Positions 7,629-16,557 are shown, numbered from the stretch's first letter. The stretch is DNA of 40,672 nucleotides from a candidate division GN15 bacterium (GCA_014727815.1 WJMS01000103.1:1-40672); one strand, 5' to 3'. Numbers and translations are program-made. Notes: generated from the sequence alone by a model not told the origin.

Positions 7629-8701
7629 GACTTCCTCCGCGCGATCAGATCGTGCATCAGCTTGATCATCTCTGCGATGTTGTTCTCGAAGACCGCTTCG
7701 CTCCGGACGCGTTCGGCATTGGCTCGTCGCCAGGCTTCTTTGGGATCATCCTCTTCGATCAGGTATTTGACGATATTGCGCAGCGCTTTCTCATTGTAAG
7801 TCTCGTACAGGTAGCCGTTGTCGTTGGAGAGCCACTCGCGCACGCCCGGGATGTCGGCCGCGATCGGCAACAGGCCGAGGCCCATCGCCTCGATCATCGA
7901 GGCCGGAGATGAATCCGACAGCGCGCTCGACAGATAGACATCGTGCTCGGCCATGAACTGCATGAACTCGGCGCGCGGCATGCGCTGGTAAATCTTCAGC
8001 CGGTCACCAATCATCGAACGGGCATGCAGTCTGAAATGACCGGACAACGACCCCGCCTCGGGGAACGTCATCTCGATCAAACCGTCGTTCGCCAGCGGCG
8101 CCAGCGCCCGGACCAGGAAGAGATTGTTGTAGATCTTCTCGTGTGGCCGCGGCACGATAATCCGCAGCGGTTTCTGCAGGGCATAGTCACGTCGGTGGTA
8201 GTCGAGAAAAGCAGTTTCAATACCCCACGGGATGACCCGGCTGTCGGCGATCACCGCGAGATCACGGGCGGCCTTGACAAGATAGTGCGAATCACCGACC
8301 ACCAGATCGCTCTGGCTCAGTCCGTAGGCGGTTTTGCGGCGGTGGAAAATCGACTTGTCGGGAACCAGCAGGATATCAGAGCCCCACAGGTTGGTGATCA
8401 CCGGGGCGTGCCGTCGGGCGCCGGCCAGGGCCGCAAGAAAGCCGTAGCCGGAGGCGAAGTGCGGGTTGACGATATCCGGTTTGATGCGCCGAAGCAGCGT
8501 GCGCACTTCATTGGCGGCCAGGACATAGTGCAACTGCCGCAGGAAGCCCCGGCTGCGCAACGTATAGTGCAGCATGCGGCCGCGTTCCAGCGATGCGAGA
8601 AAGACGCGGCAGCCCTGACGACGCAGCTCGGCAACATAGCGTTCGGTGTGAAACGAGCGGCTGTCGGCCAGCACCATCACATGCAGTCCCGGCGCGCTCA
8701 T
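7625..8701 (-). CDS. GT4-family glycosyltransferase
   Basis: Second GT-B enzyme, 358 residues. Domain 1 starts LHVMVLADSRSFHTERYV; IVNPHFASGYGFLAAL and NLWGSDIL follow, a pattern shared with the GT4 gene at 38180. Domain 2 has the donor-binding SSALSDSSPASMIEAMGLGLLP, with the E-x7-E region partly kept. The start at 8701 (MSAPGLHVM) was chosen because it gives the same 4-base ATGA overlap with the FemAB-like gene seen elsewhere in the run; the frame is open to 8764, but those 21 residues lie inside the upstream gene. Likely a cytoplasmic-face enzyme of surface glycan synthesis. Confidence 0.88.
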   Translation of the reverse strand: MSAPGLHVMVLADSRSFHTERYVAELRRQGCRVFLASLERGRMLHYTLRSRGFLRQLHYVLAANEVRTLLRRIKPDIVNPHFASGYGFLAALAGARRHAPVITNLWGSDILLVPDKSIFHRRKTAYGLSQSDLVVGDSHYLVKAARDLAVIADSRVIPWGIETAFLDYHRRDYALQKPLRIIVPRPHEKIYNNLFLVRALAPLANDGLIEMTFPEAGSLSGHFRLHARSMIGDRLKIYQRMPRAEFMQFMAEHDVYLSSALSDSSPASMIEAMGLGLLPIAADIPGVREWLSNDNGYLYETYNEKALRNIVKYLIEEDDPKEAWRRANAERVRSEAVFENNIAEMIKLMHDLIARRKS

Positions 8702-9624
8702 GCCAGCCTCCCGAGCAGAGACTGCGAAGTATACATGGAGTAGCAGTATGGCTGCGCACCCCACTTGCCCTTGAACGCGCTGAGACCATCCGCCTCGGCC
8801 GGTGACTGGCCCAGGTTCAATGCGAGAACACCGCGTTCACGCATCGCCTGAGCGGTCGAATACAGCATATACTGGTTGGCTTTCAAATACGACATTTCCT
8901 TGTCCAGAAACGCCTGCCAGTACAAGGCAATCGTCCCGTCGAGCACGTAGATATGCGATGCCGCCATCCGGCCCTCATGATTGACCACCCGCCACCAGAT
9001 CCGATCATCCCGCTCACACAGCGCGGCCAGAGCCTTGTAGAAATCTGACGAGTACTTCGGTGCGCGACCGTGTCGTCGCTCAGTCGCCTCCATCAAGCGG
9101 ATGAACGGCTCGAAGTCCCGATCGGCTGCAAACGGCTCAACCGTCACACCCTCCCGCTCCGCTTTGCGGATCTCCGAACGAAGTTTCTTGTCGGCAGGCG
9201 CCCAGTCCTCCGCATCCAGGTCAAGCATGTCCGTTTCGCAGTCGACACTATCGTAATAGTCCGGCGGCGTGTGCACACAACCAAAGTCGGTGAAAAAGAC
9301 CTTCGCATAGCCGTGATTGCGGATCGCTTCGAATAGCGACTCGTCTACGGTTCGATCGCCCGACCGGGCTCCATCCGGATAGTAGGCTCCCCCCGGTAGA
9401 CCGTCGGGCATTGCCTGAAAGCGAGCGATCGGTCCTCGCCCGAACTCGACCCCGGTCAGGACGACGCATGCCTCGTTGCTCTCTTCGACAATCCAGTAAA
9501 CATCACGTCCGCCCATCGAATGCCACAGCGCGGCCGTCTCGGGCGCGCTGTAGATCGAATGCCGGGAGAGGGCGGTTGCCATATCGGCCCCAAGATCATC
9601 GCGTGGAATACGCCGAGCCTTCAT
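8698..9624 (-). CDS. FemAB-like GNAT-fold acyl/aminoacyl transferase
   Basis: Protein of 308 residues with two GNAT-like halves. The second half holds the FemAB/acetyltransf_6 pattern: KKLRSEIRKAEREGVTVE, ASHIYVLDGTIALYWQAF, YLKANQYMLYSTAQAMRERG and the terminal LNLGQSPAEADGLSAFKGKWG. Relatives in Gram-negative exopolysaccharide clusters are thought to transfer acyl or aminoacyl groups, but the substrate is rarely known. Here it sits between a PorZ-like exported propeller and three glycosyltransferases, so modification of a glycan or of a surface-anchored protein is a reasonable inference. Both ends overlap neighbours by 4 bases. It is not a classical FemX: it lacks the helical coiled arm and belongs to the shorter family. 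Confidence 0.8.
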   Translation of the reverse strand: MKARRIPRDDLGADMATALSRHSIYSAPETAALWHSMGGRDVYWIVEESNEACVVLTGVEFGRGPIARFQAMPDGLPGGAYYPDGARSGDRTVDESLFEAIRNHGYAKVFFTDFGCVHTPPDYYDSVDCETDMLDLDAEDWAPADKKLRSEIRKAEREGVTVEPFAADRDFEPFIRLMEATERRHGRAPKYSSDFYKALAALCERDDRIWWRVVNHEGRMAASHIYVLDGTIALYWQAFLDKEMSYLKANQYMLYSTAQAMRERGVLALNLGQSPAEADGLSAFKGKWGAQPYCYSMYTSQSLLGRLA

Positions 9625-11813
9625 TGCCGAACCAGCAGAATCTTACCCCGGCCGACATCGCCGTTGCTGTCCGTGATCAAAAACAGATAGACTCCCGATG
9701 CTACATCCTTGCCCTGTGTATTGCGGCCGTCCCAGCCTTCGTTGACCGGGAATTCGTCGACAAAGTCACCGGCCGTGCTGAATATGCGCACATCGCCGGG
9801 GCGATCGAAGTTGAACCGGAGGACATCGTCGTCCGATTCGATCACAAACGGATTGGGAAAGGCGATTACGTCGTCAAGCTCCGAGGTCGGGGGACCGGAG
9901 AGCGACGGGTACCGGGACAGGCCGAAATTGGTGGCGACGTAGAGATCACCACTGGTCGGATCGATTGCCAGGCCGCGTACTTCATTGTCAACCAGGCCGC
10001 TGTTCGACGAGGTGAATATCGTGAACGACTCTTCGGTCGCATCGTAGAAGGCCAGCCCGTTGCGGGCGCCGATCCAGGCGTTGCCGCGACCGTCAAACTG
10101 CAGCCCGGTGATATCGGGGCCGATCCCCGGCGGCAATTCGATTGTTTCGAACAACGGCAAACCAAGTTCGATTGCTTCGCGGCTGAGACCGAAGTTTGTG
10201 CCGACCCACAACGCGCCATCGGGCGCGAACCGGACCACCCGGACGACATCGGAAACCAGGCGGTTGTCATCCTCGGTGAAGTGTCCGCAGTCGTCGATCC
10301 CGCGAAACGGCTCGCATACAAACACACCGTTGTTGTCGGAACCGATGGCAAGCCGGCTGCCCTGAAAGGCCAGCGAGATGATCGTGTTGTCGGTGAGACC
10401 ATCGGCCGAGCCGATCGAGTCCCACGCCGCCCGCGTCTCCACGCTGTCTATGTCGCAATAGGCGATCGGATAACCCTGCACCGGATTGAGTGAGGCCAGG
10501 AAAACATGATCTGGCGAAGTCGCGATGGCGGAGATCACTACGTCGCCGTTGCCATCGATATGCAGCGGGGCGTTCTGCTGGTCGAACTGCAGCAGGTCGT
10601 CGCCGACAATCCGGTAGGCGCCTTCACCAAACGTCCCGGCCCAGATCGCGCCGGAGGAGTCGGTCCGTATCTTGGTGGCTCGTCCACCAACGTCGAAAAC
10701 TATCTGCTGCCACTGACCATCGACCAATCGGGCTGCTGCTTCGGTATCAAACAGTGCAATGACAATGCCGTCAGCCGACACCGTGATATCTGCAACGACA
10801 TTCTCGGGCATACCGATGTATGGGTACGGTTCAAAGCTGCCGGTGGCATCGTGCAGCAGCCCCCCCTCTTCAAGCGCAATCCACCGGACACTGCCGGTGT
10901 TGAAACCGGTGACGGGGATACTGCTGAACGGACCGGCCGGGAGTAAGCTGACGGTGCCGCTTTCCGCGGCGGCGATGCCGCGCGCTGAATAAATGAACAG
11001 GCTGTCGTTTTGCATCACCAGGTCGGCTATGGCAACGTCACTGACCACGGGGTTGGCTGTGATCGTGACCGTCCCGCCAGTCTCGCTCAACAGGAAGAGC
11101 CCATCGCTCCCCCCGAGATACAATTGTCCCTCGAAGAACATCACTCGATTGATCGCATCACTGCCCAGCACCGGATGAGTGGCCGTTGAGTAAACGGTCC
11201 AGTTGGCCGGGGAGACCAGTTGTGTGAGATCGGAGCGGTCGGCCACCGCCACACCGGCGGCTGTGGCCAGCCAGATCGAGTCGCCGTGAAGCGCGATATC
11301 ATTGACGGCGGGGAATTGATTGACCGATGTGATCCGATACCGGTTCTGGAACTGGCCGCCATCGTTGACCTTGGAAAAGAGCACCAGCCCGGAGTCACTG
11401 CCGATCCAGAGATAGTCACCATCATCCTCGAGTGTCAGCAGCCGCAGATTGCCGTAGACCGGGGCAGTGGGGAACTGGCGAGGATTGTCACCGCCGAATC
11501 GAACCAATCGTCCGGCGCCGCTCACCCATCGCTGACCGTCCGCGTCGACTAGCAAGTCGGTCAGGTCGTTCGTTCCGAGACCATCGAGATTGACATACGT
11601 CTGCCCCGGCTGATCGCGATCGGTTATTGCGAGCAGGCCGCCCGAAGTAACCGCAAAGAGGCTGTCGCCGACCTGCGTGAAACGGCGCACATCGGTGAAC
11701 GAGGTAAACGTCTCCCATTCCTGCGCCCGGCTGTCGCCGACAGCAAACGCCAGGATAGCGATCAGCGCTCCTATCGTGACTGTGAGTAGATTCCGATCTT
11801 TTGCAGCAGCCAT
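9621..11813 (-). CDS. Exported two-propeller protein, PorZ-like, with type IX-style C-terminal domain
   Basis: 730 residues. A signal peptide at about 1-30 (TIGALIAILAFAVGDSRAQ) is followed by many reg_prop-like beta-propeller blades (for example LRLLTLEDDGDYLWIGSDSG, GAIWAGTFGEGAYRI, GNAWIGARNGLAFYD, LYVATNFGLSRYPS). The final 80 residues, AFPNPFVIESDDD to GVYLFLITDSNGDVGRGKILLVRQ, form a FlgD-like/type IX C-terminal domain. Size, the opening WETFTSFTDVRRFTQVGDSL and the architecture resemble PorZ, the type IX accessory protein that presents anionic LPS to the sortase PorU. No histidine kinase follows the propellers, so it is not a hybrid sensor. The ATG at 11813 overlaps lnt by 43 bases. 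Function is inferred; it could also be a generic surface propeller. Confidence 0.75.
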   Translation of the reverse strand: MAAAKDRNLLTVTIGALIAILAFAVGDSRAQEWETFTSFTDVRRFTQVGDSLFAVTSGGLLAITDRDQPGQTYVNLDGLGTNDLTDLLVDADGQRWVSGAGRLVRFGGDNPRQFPTAPVYGNLRLLTLEDDGDYLWIGSDSGLVLFSKVNDGGQFQNRYRITSVNQFPAVNDIALHGDSIWLATAAGVAVADRSDLTQLVSPANWTVYSTATHPVLGSDAINRVMFFEGQLYLGGSDGLFLLSETGGTVTITANPVVSDVAIADLVMQNDSLFIYSARGIAAAESGTVSLLPAGPFSSIPVTGFNTGSVRWIALEEGGLLHDATGSFEPYPYIGMPENVVADITVSADGIVIALFDTEAAARLVDGQWQQIVFDVGGRATKIRTDSSGAIWAGTFGEGAYRIVGDDLLQFDQQNAPLHIDGNGDVVISAIATSPDHVFLASLNPVQGYPIAYCDIDSVETRAAWDSIGSADGLTDNTIISLAFQGSRLAIGSDNNGVFVCEPFRGIDDCGHFTEDDNRLVSDVVRVVRFAPDGALWVGTNFGLSREAIELGLPLFETIELPPGIGPDITGLQFDGRGNAWIGARNGLAFYDATEESFTIFTSSNSGLVDNEVRGLAIDPTSGDLYVATNFGLSRYPSLSGPPTSELDDVIAFPNPFVIESDDDVLRFNFDRPGDVRIFSTAGDFVDEFPVNEGWDGRNTQGKDVASGVYLFLITDSNGDVGRGKILLVRQ

Positions 11814-13363
11814 ATGATCACCAATATACCGATCGTTGAGACGAGTATCAAGAACGAGGCCAGCCCGGCCACATCGCCGTACCGGGTATAGACGGAGCGA
11901 CCGGACAATAAGTTCACTGAGCCCGGCAAGGCGTCGACCGCATCGAGCGGCAGTTCCTGTCGAATCCGCCCGTACCCATCGACAATAAACGTAAGCCCGC
12001 TGTTGGCCGCACGAGCCATCCAGATCCGGTTTTCCACCGCCCGGGTGATGAATATCCGCGCATGCATGTAGATGCCGACCGATTGGCCAAACCAGGTGTC
12101 ATTGGTTATACCCACCAGAAACCGCGCGCCACGGTTTATCATCTTACGAGTGTATTCCGGGAAGGCACACTCGAAACAGATCAGAACCCCATATTCGGTG
12201 TCCGGCAGCTGGAAGAGATGTATCGAGTCGCCGGGATAGAAATCCGACCACCACTGAACGTCATACGTCTCAATGAAAGTCAGGTACTCTCGAAGGACTT
12301 TCTGACGCAGGAACGGCAGTTGATCCTGATACGGCGACTGTTCCGAGAAGGGCACCAGTTTGATTTTGGAGTACTCCCCGGTCACCCGGCCATCCGGGCC
12401 GAACTGGTAGGCGGCATTGAAGTGCCGCTGTTCACCGTCGATTGGGGCGGCCCGAAGCGCGCCGACCAGGTGCGGCGTATTGGAACGCACGGCAATTCCT
12501 CCCAGGCGCTGCCGGCAGTACGCATCGTGACTGACATAACACGGCGCCGAGGTTTCCGGCCAGATGTACAGGTTGGTCGCACTGTCGGCGACTGTCTGCG
12601 CCAGGGAATCGTAGATGACGTAGTTTCGTTCGCGAAGCTCCCTGGCCCATTTGACGTCAAGCGGTACCGATCCTTGCAGGAGCGTCACGTTGTATGTGCC
12701 CGGCAGCGGATACGCCGGCATCACGATCCAGCCATAGGCGGATAGTCCGACTATAACCGCCAGCGCGGCAAAGCCGGCCGTGAGCCGTCGCTCCGGCGAG
12801 AGTGACGCCTGCAATACGAGCGCCAGCAGTACGTTGACGGCGACAATCAGAAGTGTCAGCCCGTGCACCGAGATAACTGAGACGATCTGCAAAATGACCA
12901 GGTAATACGCCTGACTGTAACCGAGGTCCGACCAGGGAAAAGCGAACTCGGTCAGGGTGCGCCAGTACTCCATACCGACCCAGAGAAAGGGCAGGGCAAT
13001 AAGGCCGATTGTCGCTCGCCAGCGATAGAGGTGGTTGAATATTACCAGCACGATTGTGTAGTAAAAGGCAACAATAACAACAGCGGCCAGCATGCCCGGC
13101 GGGGTGACGAGCGCGACCCAGTACAGCGAGAAGAGATTGAAGAAGAAGCCGAAGAAATAGCCGGACGTGAAGGCGCTTCGGCGGTCCAGCCGCGAGAAGA
13201 TGATGATCGGGCGGACCAGGGCGATCCAGGCAAGGAAGCCGAACCAGCCGGGATAGAATGACAGCGACAGCAGGAACGCCCATATCATCAATTCGAGCCG
13301 CCGTTTGCGCACGGCTACATCGTCGGGAAGAAAAAACCGACCGATGGCTCTCAGGGCTCCCAC
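11771..13363 (-). CDS. lnt: Apolipoprotein N-acyltransferase
   Basis: Inner-membrane enzyme adding the third acyl chain to the N-terminal cysteine of lipoproteins, required for Lol sorting to an outer membrane. 530 residues, typical length: about six transmembrane helices in the first 210 residues, a periplasmic nitrilase domain at about 222-470, and a last helix at about 498-520. The catalytic triad is Glu270 (YIWPETSAP), Lys333 (EYSKIKLVPFSE) and Cys396 (GVLICFECAFPEY), with NDTWFGQS following as in the family. The 3' end overlaps the PorZ-like gene by 43 bases and the start is 7 bases from the gpmI stop. Confidence 0.95.
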   Translation of the reverse strand: MGALRAIGRFFLPDDVAVRKRRLELMIWAFLLSLSFYPGWFGFLAWIALVRPIIIFSRLDRRSAFTSGYFFGFFFNLFSLYWVALVTPPGMLAAVVIVAFYYTIVLVIFNHLYRWRATIGLIALPFLWVGMEYWRTLTEFAFPWSDLGYSQAYYLVILQIVSVISVHGLTLLIVAVNVLLALVLQASLSPERRLTAGFAALAVIVGLSAYGWIVMPAYPLPGTYNVTLLQGSVPLDVKWARELRERNYVIYDSLAQTVADSATNLYIWPETSAPCYVSHDAYCRQRLGGIAVRSNTPHLVGALRAAPIDGEQRHFNAAYQFGPDGRVTGEYSKIKLVPFSEQSPYQDQLPFLRQKVLREYLTFIETYDVQWWSDFYPGDSIHLFQLPDTEYGVLICFECAFPEYTRKMINRGARFLVGITNDTWFGQSVGIYMHARIFITRAVENRIWMARAANSGLTFIVDGYGRIRQELPLDAVDALPGSVNLLSGRSVYTRYGDVAGLASFLILVSTIGILVIIWLLQKIGIYSQSR

Positions 13364-13370
13364 TCGCGGT

Positions 13371-14915
13371 TTACCCTCGCTGGATAAGCGACTTTCCGGT
13401 CATTTCCTCCGGAATCGGGAGGCTGAGTATATCGAGAATGGTCGGGGCGATATCGGCCAGAATGCCGCCATCACGAAGCGAGAACTTGTTGAGATTCCCC
13501 GCCGGATCGTAGACGACACACGGCACCAGGCTCGTGGTGTGAGCCGTAAAGGGACCACCGCCGTTTTCATCTTTCATGATTTCGGCGTTGCCGTGGTCGG
13601 CCGTGACAATCGCCACGCCGTTCTGGCGCTTGACCGCCTCGAGCAATTTGCCCAGGCCACGATCGACCGCCTCGCAGGCGGCCCTGGCGGCAGCAAAGTC
13701 TCCGGTATGGCCGACCATGTCGCAGTTGGCATAGTTCAGCACGACCAGGCCGTACTTGCCCGAGTCGATTCGCTCGACCGCATCATCGGTCACCTGCACC
13801 GACGACATCTCCGGCTGCATGTCATAGGTGGCGACTTTCGGCGAGGGGACCATGTGGCGGTCTTCCCCCTCGAACTGCTTTTCGAAGCCGCCATTGAAAA
13901 AGAAGGTCACGTGGGCGTATTTCTCGGTCTCGGCGGTGCGCAATTGCTTGATGCCGGCGCTGGCGATCACTTCCCCGAGAATCTTCTGCAGCTTGACCTT
14001 ATCGAAGGCAACGGAGACGTTCTTCATCTCGACATCGTAGTTAGTCATGGTGACCACCTCGACATCGGGTGACCGGGGCGGATCGTCGTAACCTGCGACC
14101 GGGTGCTTCGACATGATATAGGCCATCTGGCGCATCCGGTCAGCGCGGAAATTGAACATGATGAAGGCATCGCCGTCCTTGATCTGCCCCTCCCCCGGCT
14201 GATCGAGATTGATTACGACGGGTACGATGAATTCATCGGTAACGTCGTTTTCGTACGACGCCTTGATCGCTGCGATCGGGTCATCCCAGTGCTCGCCCTG
14301 GTCATCAACAATCGTGTGGTAGTGCTTTTCCGTGCGCTCCCAGCGTTTGTCACGGTCCATGCCGTAGTACCGGCCACCGACCGTGGCCACCTTGCCGATG
14401 CCCATCTCGTTGAACTTGTCGAGCACCTGCTGCATGTAGCCGACCCCGCCGGTCGGCGAGGTGTCGCGGCCATCCATCAGGGCATGGAGATAGAGATTCT
14501 TGACATTCTTGCGCTTCGCCAGTTCAGCAAGAGCATAGATGTGATCGAGCGACGAGTGCACTTTGCCGTCGGAAACCAAACCATACAGGTGCACCGCCTT
14601 GTTGTTTGTGGCGGCGCGCTCCATGGCCCCGGCGAGCGCCTCGTTCTCGAAGAAATCCCCGTCTTCGATAGCTTTGTCAATTCGCGTTATGTCCTGGTAG
14701 ACAACCCGGCCGGCGCCGAGATTGAGATGACCAACCTCGCTGTTACCCATCTGGCCGACTGGCAGTCCAACCGCCCGACCGGAACCATCGATTTTCGTCA
14801 GCGGCCACTCGGCGGCGAGTTTGTCGTAGTTTGGTTTGTTGGCGGCGGCGATGGCATTATCGGGAGTCGCCTCACGCAGTCCGAAACCATCCATAATGCA
14901 CAGCAGTACCATCAT
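13371..14915 (-). CDS. gpmI: 2,3-bisphosphoglycerate-independent phosphoglycerate mutase
   Basis: Glycolytic interconversion of 3- and 2-phosphoglycerate by a Mn-dependent alkaline-phosphatase-fold enzyme. 514 residues, full length. LLCIMDGFGL holds the first metal-binding Asp (Asp9); PVGQMGNSEVGH holds the phospho-acceptor Ser59; later motifs include HALMDGRDTSP, GGRYYGMDRDKRWER, FNFRADRMRQ, YANCDMVGHTGD and TADHGNAE. It starts 1 base after the purM stop (MM at 14915) and precedes lnt by 7 bases. Housekeeping gene; nothing odd. Confidence 0.97.
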   Translation of the reverse strand: MMVLLCIMDGFGLREATPDNAIAAANKPNYDKLAAEWPLTKIDGSGRAVGLPVGQMGNSEVGHLNLGAGRVVYQDITRIDKAIEDGDFFENEALAGAMERAATNNKAVHLYGLVSDGKVHSSLDHIYALAELAKRKNVKNLYLHALMDGRDTSPTGGVGYMQQVLDKFNEMGIGKVATVGGRYYGMDRDKRWERTEKHYHTIVDDQGEHWDDPIAAIKASYENDVTDEFIVPVVINLDQPGEGQIKDGDAFIMFNFRADRMRQMAYIMSKHPVAGYDDPPRSPDVEVVTMTNYDVEMKNVSVAFDKVKLQKILGEVIASAGIKQLRTAETEKYAHVTFFFNGGFEKQFEGEDRHMVPSPKVATYDMQPEMSSVQVTDDAVERIDSGKYGLVVLNYANCDMVGHTGDFAAARAACEAVDRGLGKLLEAVKRQNGVAIVTADHGNAEIMKDENGGGPFTAHTTSLVPCVVYDPAGNLNKFSLRDGGILADIAPTILDILSLPIPEEMTGKSLIQRG

Positions 14916-14916
14916 A

Positions 14917-15969
14917 TCAATCTGTCAACCTCACCGTCCCGGCGCCGGATGTGATGCGGCCGATCCGGTAAGATGTTTCTCCTTTCTGGTTGAGCCGATC
15001 AACCAAACGATCGGCGTCCGCTTCCGCGACCACCAGCACATACCCGATCCCCATATTGAAGGCGTGGTACATATCGTCGGGATCGAGATCGCCGGCTTCC
15101 TGTAACCACTGAAAGACGGGAAGTACCGGCCAGGTTCCTTTTTTAAGGTCGGCATCGAGATTATCCGGGAGGATCCGGTTGAGATTACCCGGTAGACCGC
15201 CCCCGGTAATGTGCGCCATGCCGTGGATATCGAAATCACCCAGCAGATCATGCACCAGCGGTGCGTAGCACCGGTGTACCGCCATCAGGACTTCATCGAT
15301 TGTACCGTCCAGCTCCGTCACCCGCTCGCCGACCTTGAGTCCCGCGATTTCGAACGCGACTTTGCGGGCCAGGGTGTAGCCGTTGGTGTGCAGGCCGTTC
15401 GAGGGCAGCCCGATACAGACATCACCCTCAGTGATGGTCGAACCATTGATAACTTTCGACTGATCGACCAGGCCGACGATAAAGCCGGCCAGATCGTACT
15501 CGCCGGGCGAGTAGAAATCCGGCATCTCGGCGGTTTCACCACCCAGCAGGGCCATGCCGGCGTTGCTGCAGCCGCGCGAGAGTCCTTCGACCAGGTCGGC
15601 TACCACCTCGGGGTGCAGCTTGCCGGTTGCGATGTAGTCGAGAAAAAACAGCCCGCGGGCGCCGTGAACCAGGATATCATTTACGCAGTGATTGACCAGA
15701 TCCTCGCCGACAGTCGTGTGACGATCGGTCATGAAAGCCAGCTTGAGCTTGGTCCCGACACCGTCGGCCGAGGAAATCAACACCGGGGCATCGAGGCCCG
15801 TCAGGTCCGGCTTAAAAAAACCGCCAAACGAGCCAATCTGGGAGAGGACCGCCGGGGTAAAGGTCTTGCGGGCCAGCGCCTTGATGCGCTTCACCGCTTC
15901 ATCGCCGGCCTGAATGTCAACTCCGGCCCGGGCGTAGTTCAGTTTTTTGTGGGATTGCTCTGATGACAT
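14917..15969 (-). CDS. purM: Phosphoribosylformylglycinamidine cyclo-ligase (AIR synthase)
   Basis: ATP-dependent ring closure of FGAM to AIR in purine biosynthesis. 350 residues with KLNYARAGVDIQAGDEAV at the start, the glycine-rich QIGSFGGFFKPD, SSADGVGTKLKLA, NHCVNDILVHGARGLFFLDY, GGETAEMP and AHITGGGLPGNLNR, all PurM landmarks. The ATG at 15969 is 6 bases downstream of a good -10 hexamer, so the mRNA is predicted to start at the start codon itself (no leader). First gene of the eight-gene run ending at 5485. Confidence 0.97.
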   Translation of the reverse strand: MSSEQSHKKLNYARAGVDIQAGDEAVKRIKALARKTFTPAVLSQIGSFGGFFKPDLTGLDAPVLISSADGVGTKLKLAFMTDRHTTVGEDLVNHCVNDILVHGARGLFFLDYIATGKLHPEVVADLVEGLSRGCSNAGMALLGGETAEMPDFYSPGEYDLAGFIVGLVDQSKVINGSTITEGDVCIGLPSNGLHTNGYTLARKVAFEIAGLKVGERVTELDGTIDEVLMAVHRCYAPLVHDLLGDFDIHGMAHITGGGLPGNLNRILPDNLDADLKKGTWPVLPVFQWLQEAGDLDPDDMYHAFNMGIGYVLVVAEADADRLVDRLNQKGETSYRIGRITSGAGTVRLTD

Positions 15970-15975
15970 GCCCCG

Positions 15976-16004
15976 AATGTATCGGGTTGGGGGGGCGAAG
16001 TCAA
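15976..16004 (-). promoter_or_regulatory. purM promoter, predicted leaderless
   Basis: Minus-strand -35 TTGACT (16004-15999), 17-base spacer, -10 TACATT (15981-15976). Six bases (CGGGGC) separate the -10 from the ATG of purM at 15969, so +1 should coincide with the A of the start codon. It probably drives the eight-gene purM-to-GT2 run. Confidence 0.75.
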
Positions 16005-16006
16005 CA

Positions 16007-16033
16007 GGCGGCCCGGAGGATTACCGGACCGCC
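16007..16033. repeat. 10-bp inverted repeat just upstream of the purM promoter
   Basis: On the minus strand GGCGGTCCGG, loop TAATCCT, CCGGGCCGCC: ten pairs with one G-U. It ends three bases before the -35 hexamer. It is not followed by a T-tract, so it may be an operator or a second hairpin behind the upstream terminator. No regulator can be named. Confidence 0.5.
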
Positions 16034-16038
16034 CGCAG

Positions 16039-16065
16039 AAAAAACGATGGCGGCCTGACAGGCCG
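16039..16065 (-). terminator. Intrinsic terminator of the ftsE-to-carbonic-anhydrase run
   Basis: Minus strand, 20 bases after the stop at 16086: stem CGGCC / GGCCG with loop TGTCA (16065-16051), then CCATCG and six T (16044-16039). The stem is short and the T-tract begins 6 bases late, so efficiency may be moderate; the GC-rich hairpin at 16033-16007 follows directly. Confidence 0.6.
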
Positions 16066-16085
16066 AATTCCGGCGAAAACAGCTG

Positions 16086-16484
16086 CTACTCCGTCGGCTC
16101 CAGATCGCAGATCACTTCGGGCTGCCAGCTCTCATTGACCCAGAGGCCAACCACCCGAACCGGGAGCTTCCAGGAACGGATCGTCTCGACCGATTCCTTG
16201 ATCATCTGCTTGTGCTTGTCCGGCGCGACCGGATTGCCGGCGCAATCATGGTGTCCGACCAGCACCACCGCGTGTGAACCGTGCTTGTTGACCGATGTTT
16301 CCAGCCGGCTTTTGATCTTGTCGTCCTGCCAGATGAGGTGCTCGGTGAGCAACAGGTCGACCCCCGGTTCGGTAATGGTGTCCACGTAGTCTACGCCGAA
16401 GTACTCCTTTGCCCAGATGCTGACGGGCTCTTGAACTCGACCGTCCATACAGGTGATTGCCGTTGCGAAGGTTCCTTGTGCCAT
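16086..16484 (-). CDS. Small beta-carbonic-anhydrase-like zinc protein
   Basis: 132 residues from the ATG at 16484 (MAQGTFATAITCMDGR), with GGGAGA 7 bases upstream; the frame is open to 16673, but that extension overlaps the rluD-like gene and is not protein-like. The beta-carbonic-anhydrase ligand pattern is visible: C12-x-D14-x-R16 and H78-x-x-C81 in VLVGHHDCAGNP. Classical beta enzymes have about 200 residues with an N-terminal arm and an extra helix that are missing here, so this belongs to a compact subfamily. CO2 hydration is possible but unproven. Last gene of its run, followed by a terminator. Confidence 0.8.
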   Translation of the reverse strand: MAQGTFATAITCMDGRVQEPVSIWAKEYFGVDYVDTITEPGVDLLLTEHLIWQDDKIKSRLETSVNKHGSHAVVLVGHHDCAGNPVAPDKHKQMIKESVETIRSWKLPVRVVGLWVNESWQPEVICDLEPTE

Positions 16485-16557
16485 TGCGGATCTCCCAGCC
16501 TTGTCGTTGTCCTCGCGATCGACGCCGCGATCAGTGCTTGTTAGGACAAGATACGAC

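Noticed and set aside
9411-10493. Plus-strand frame of 360 codons opposite the PorZ-like and FemAB-like genes
   Set aside because: Low-complexity, charge-rich translation with no motif, straddling a gene junction.
13305-14954. Long plus-strand frames (255 and 283 codons) antisense to gpmI
   Set aside because: gpmI on the minus strand has all catalytic motifs across the same DNA; the antisense frames show no recognisable domain.
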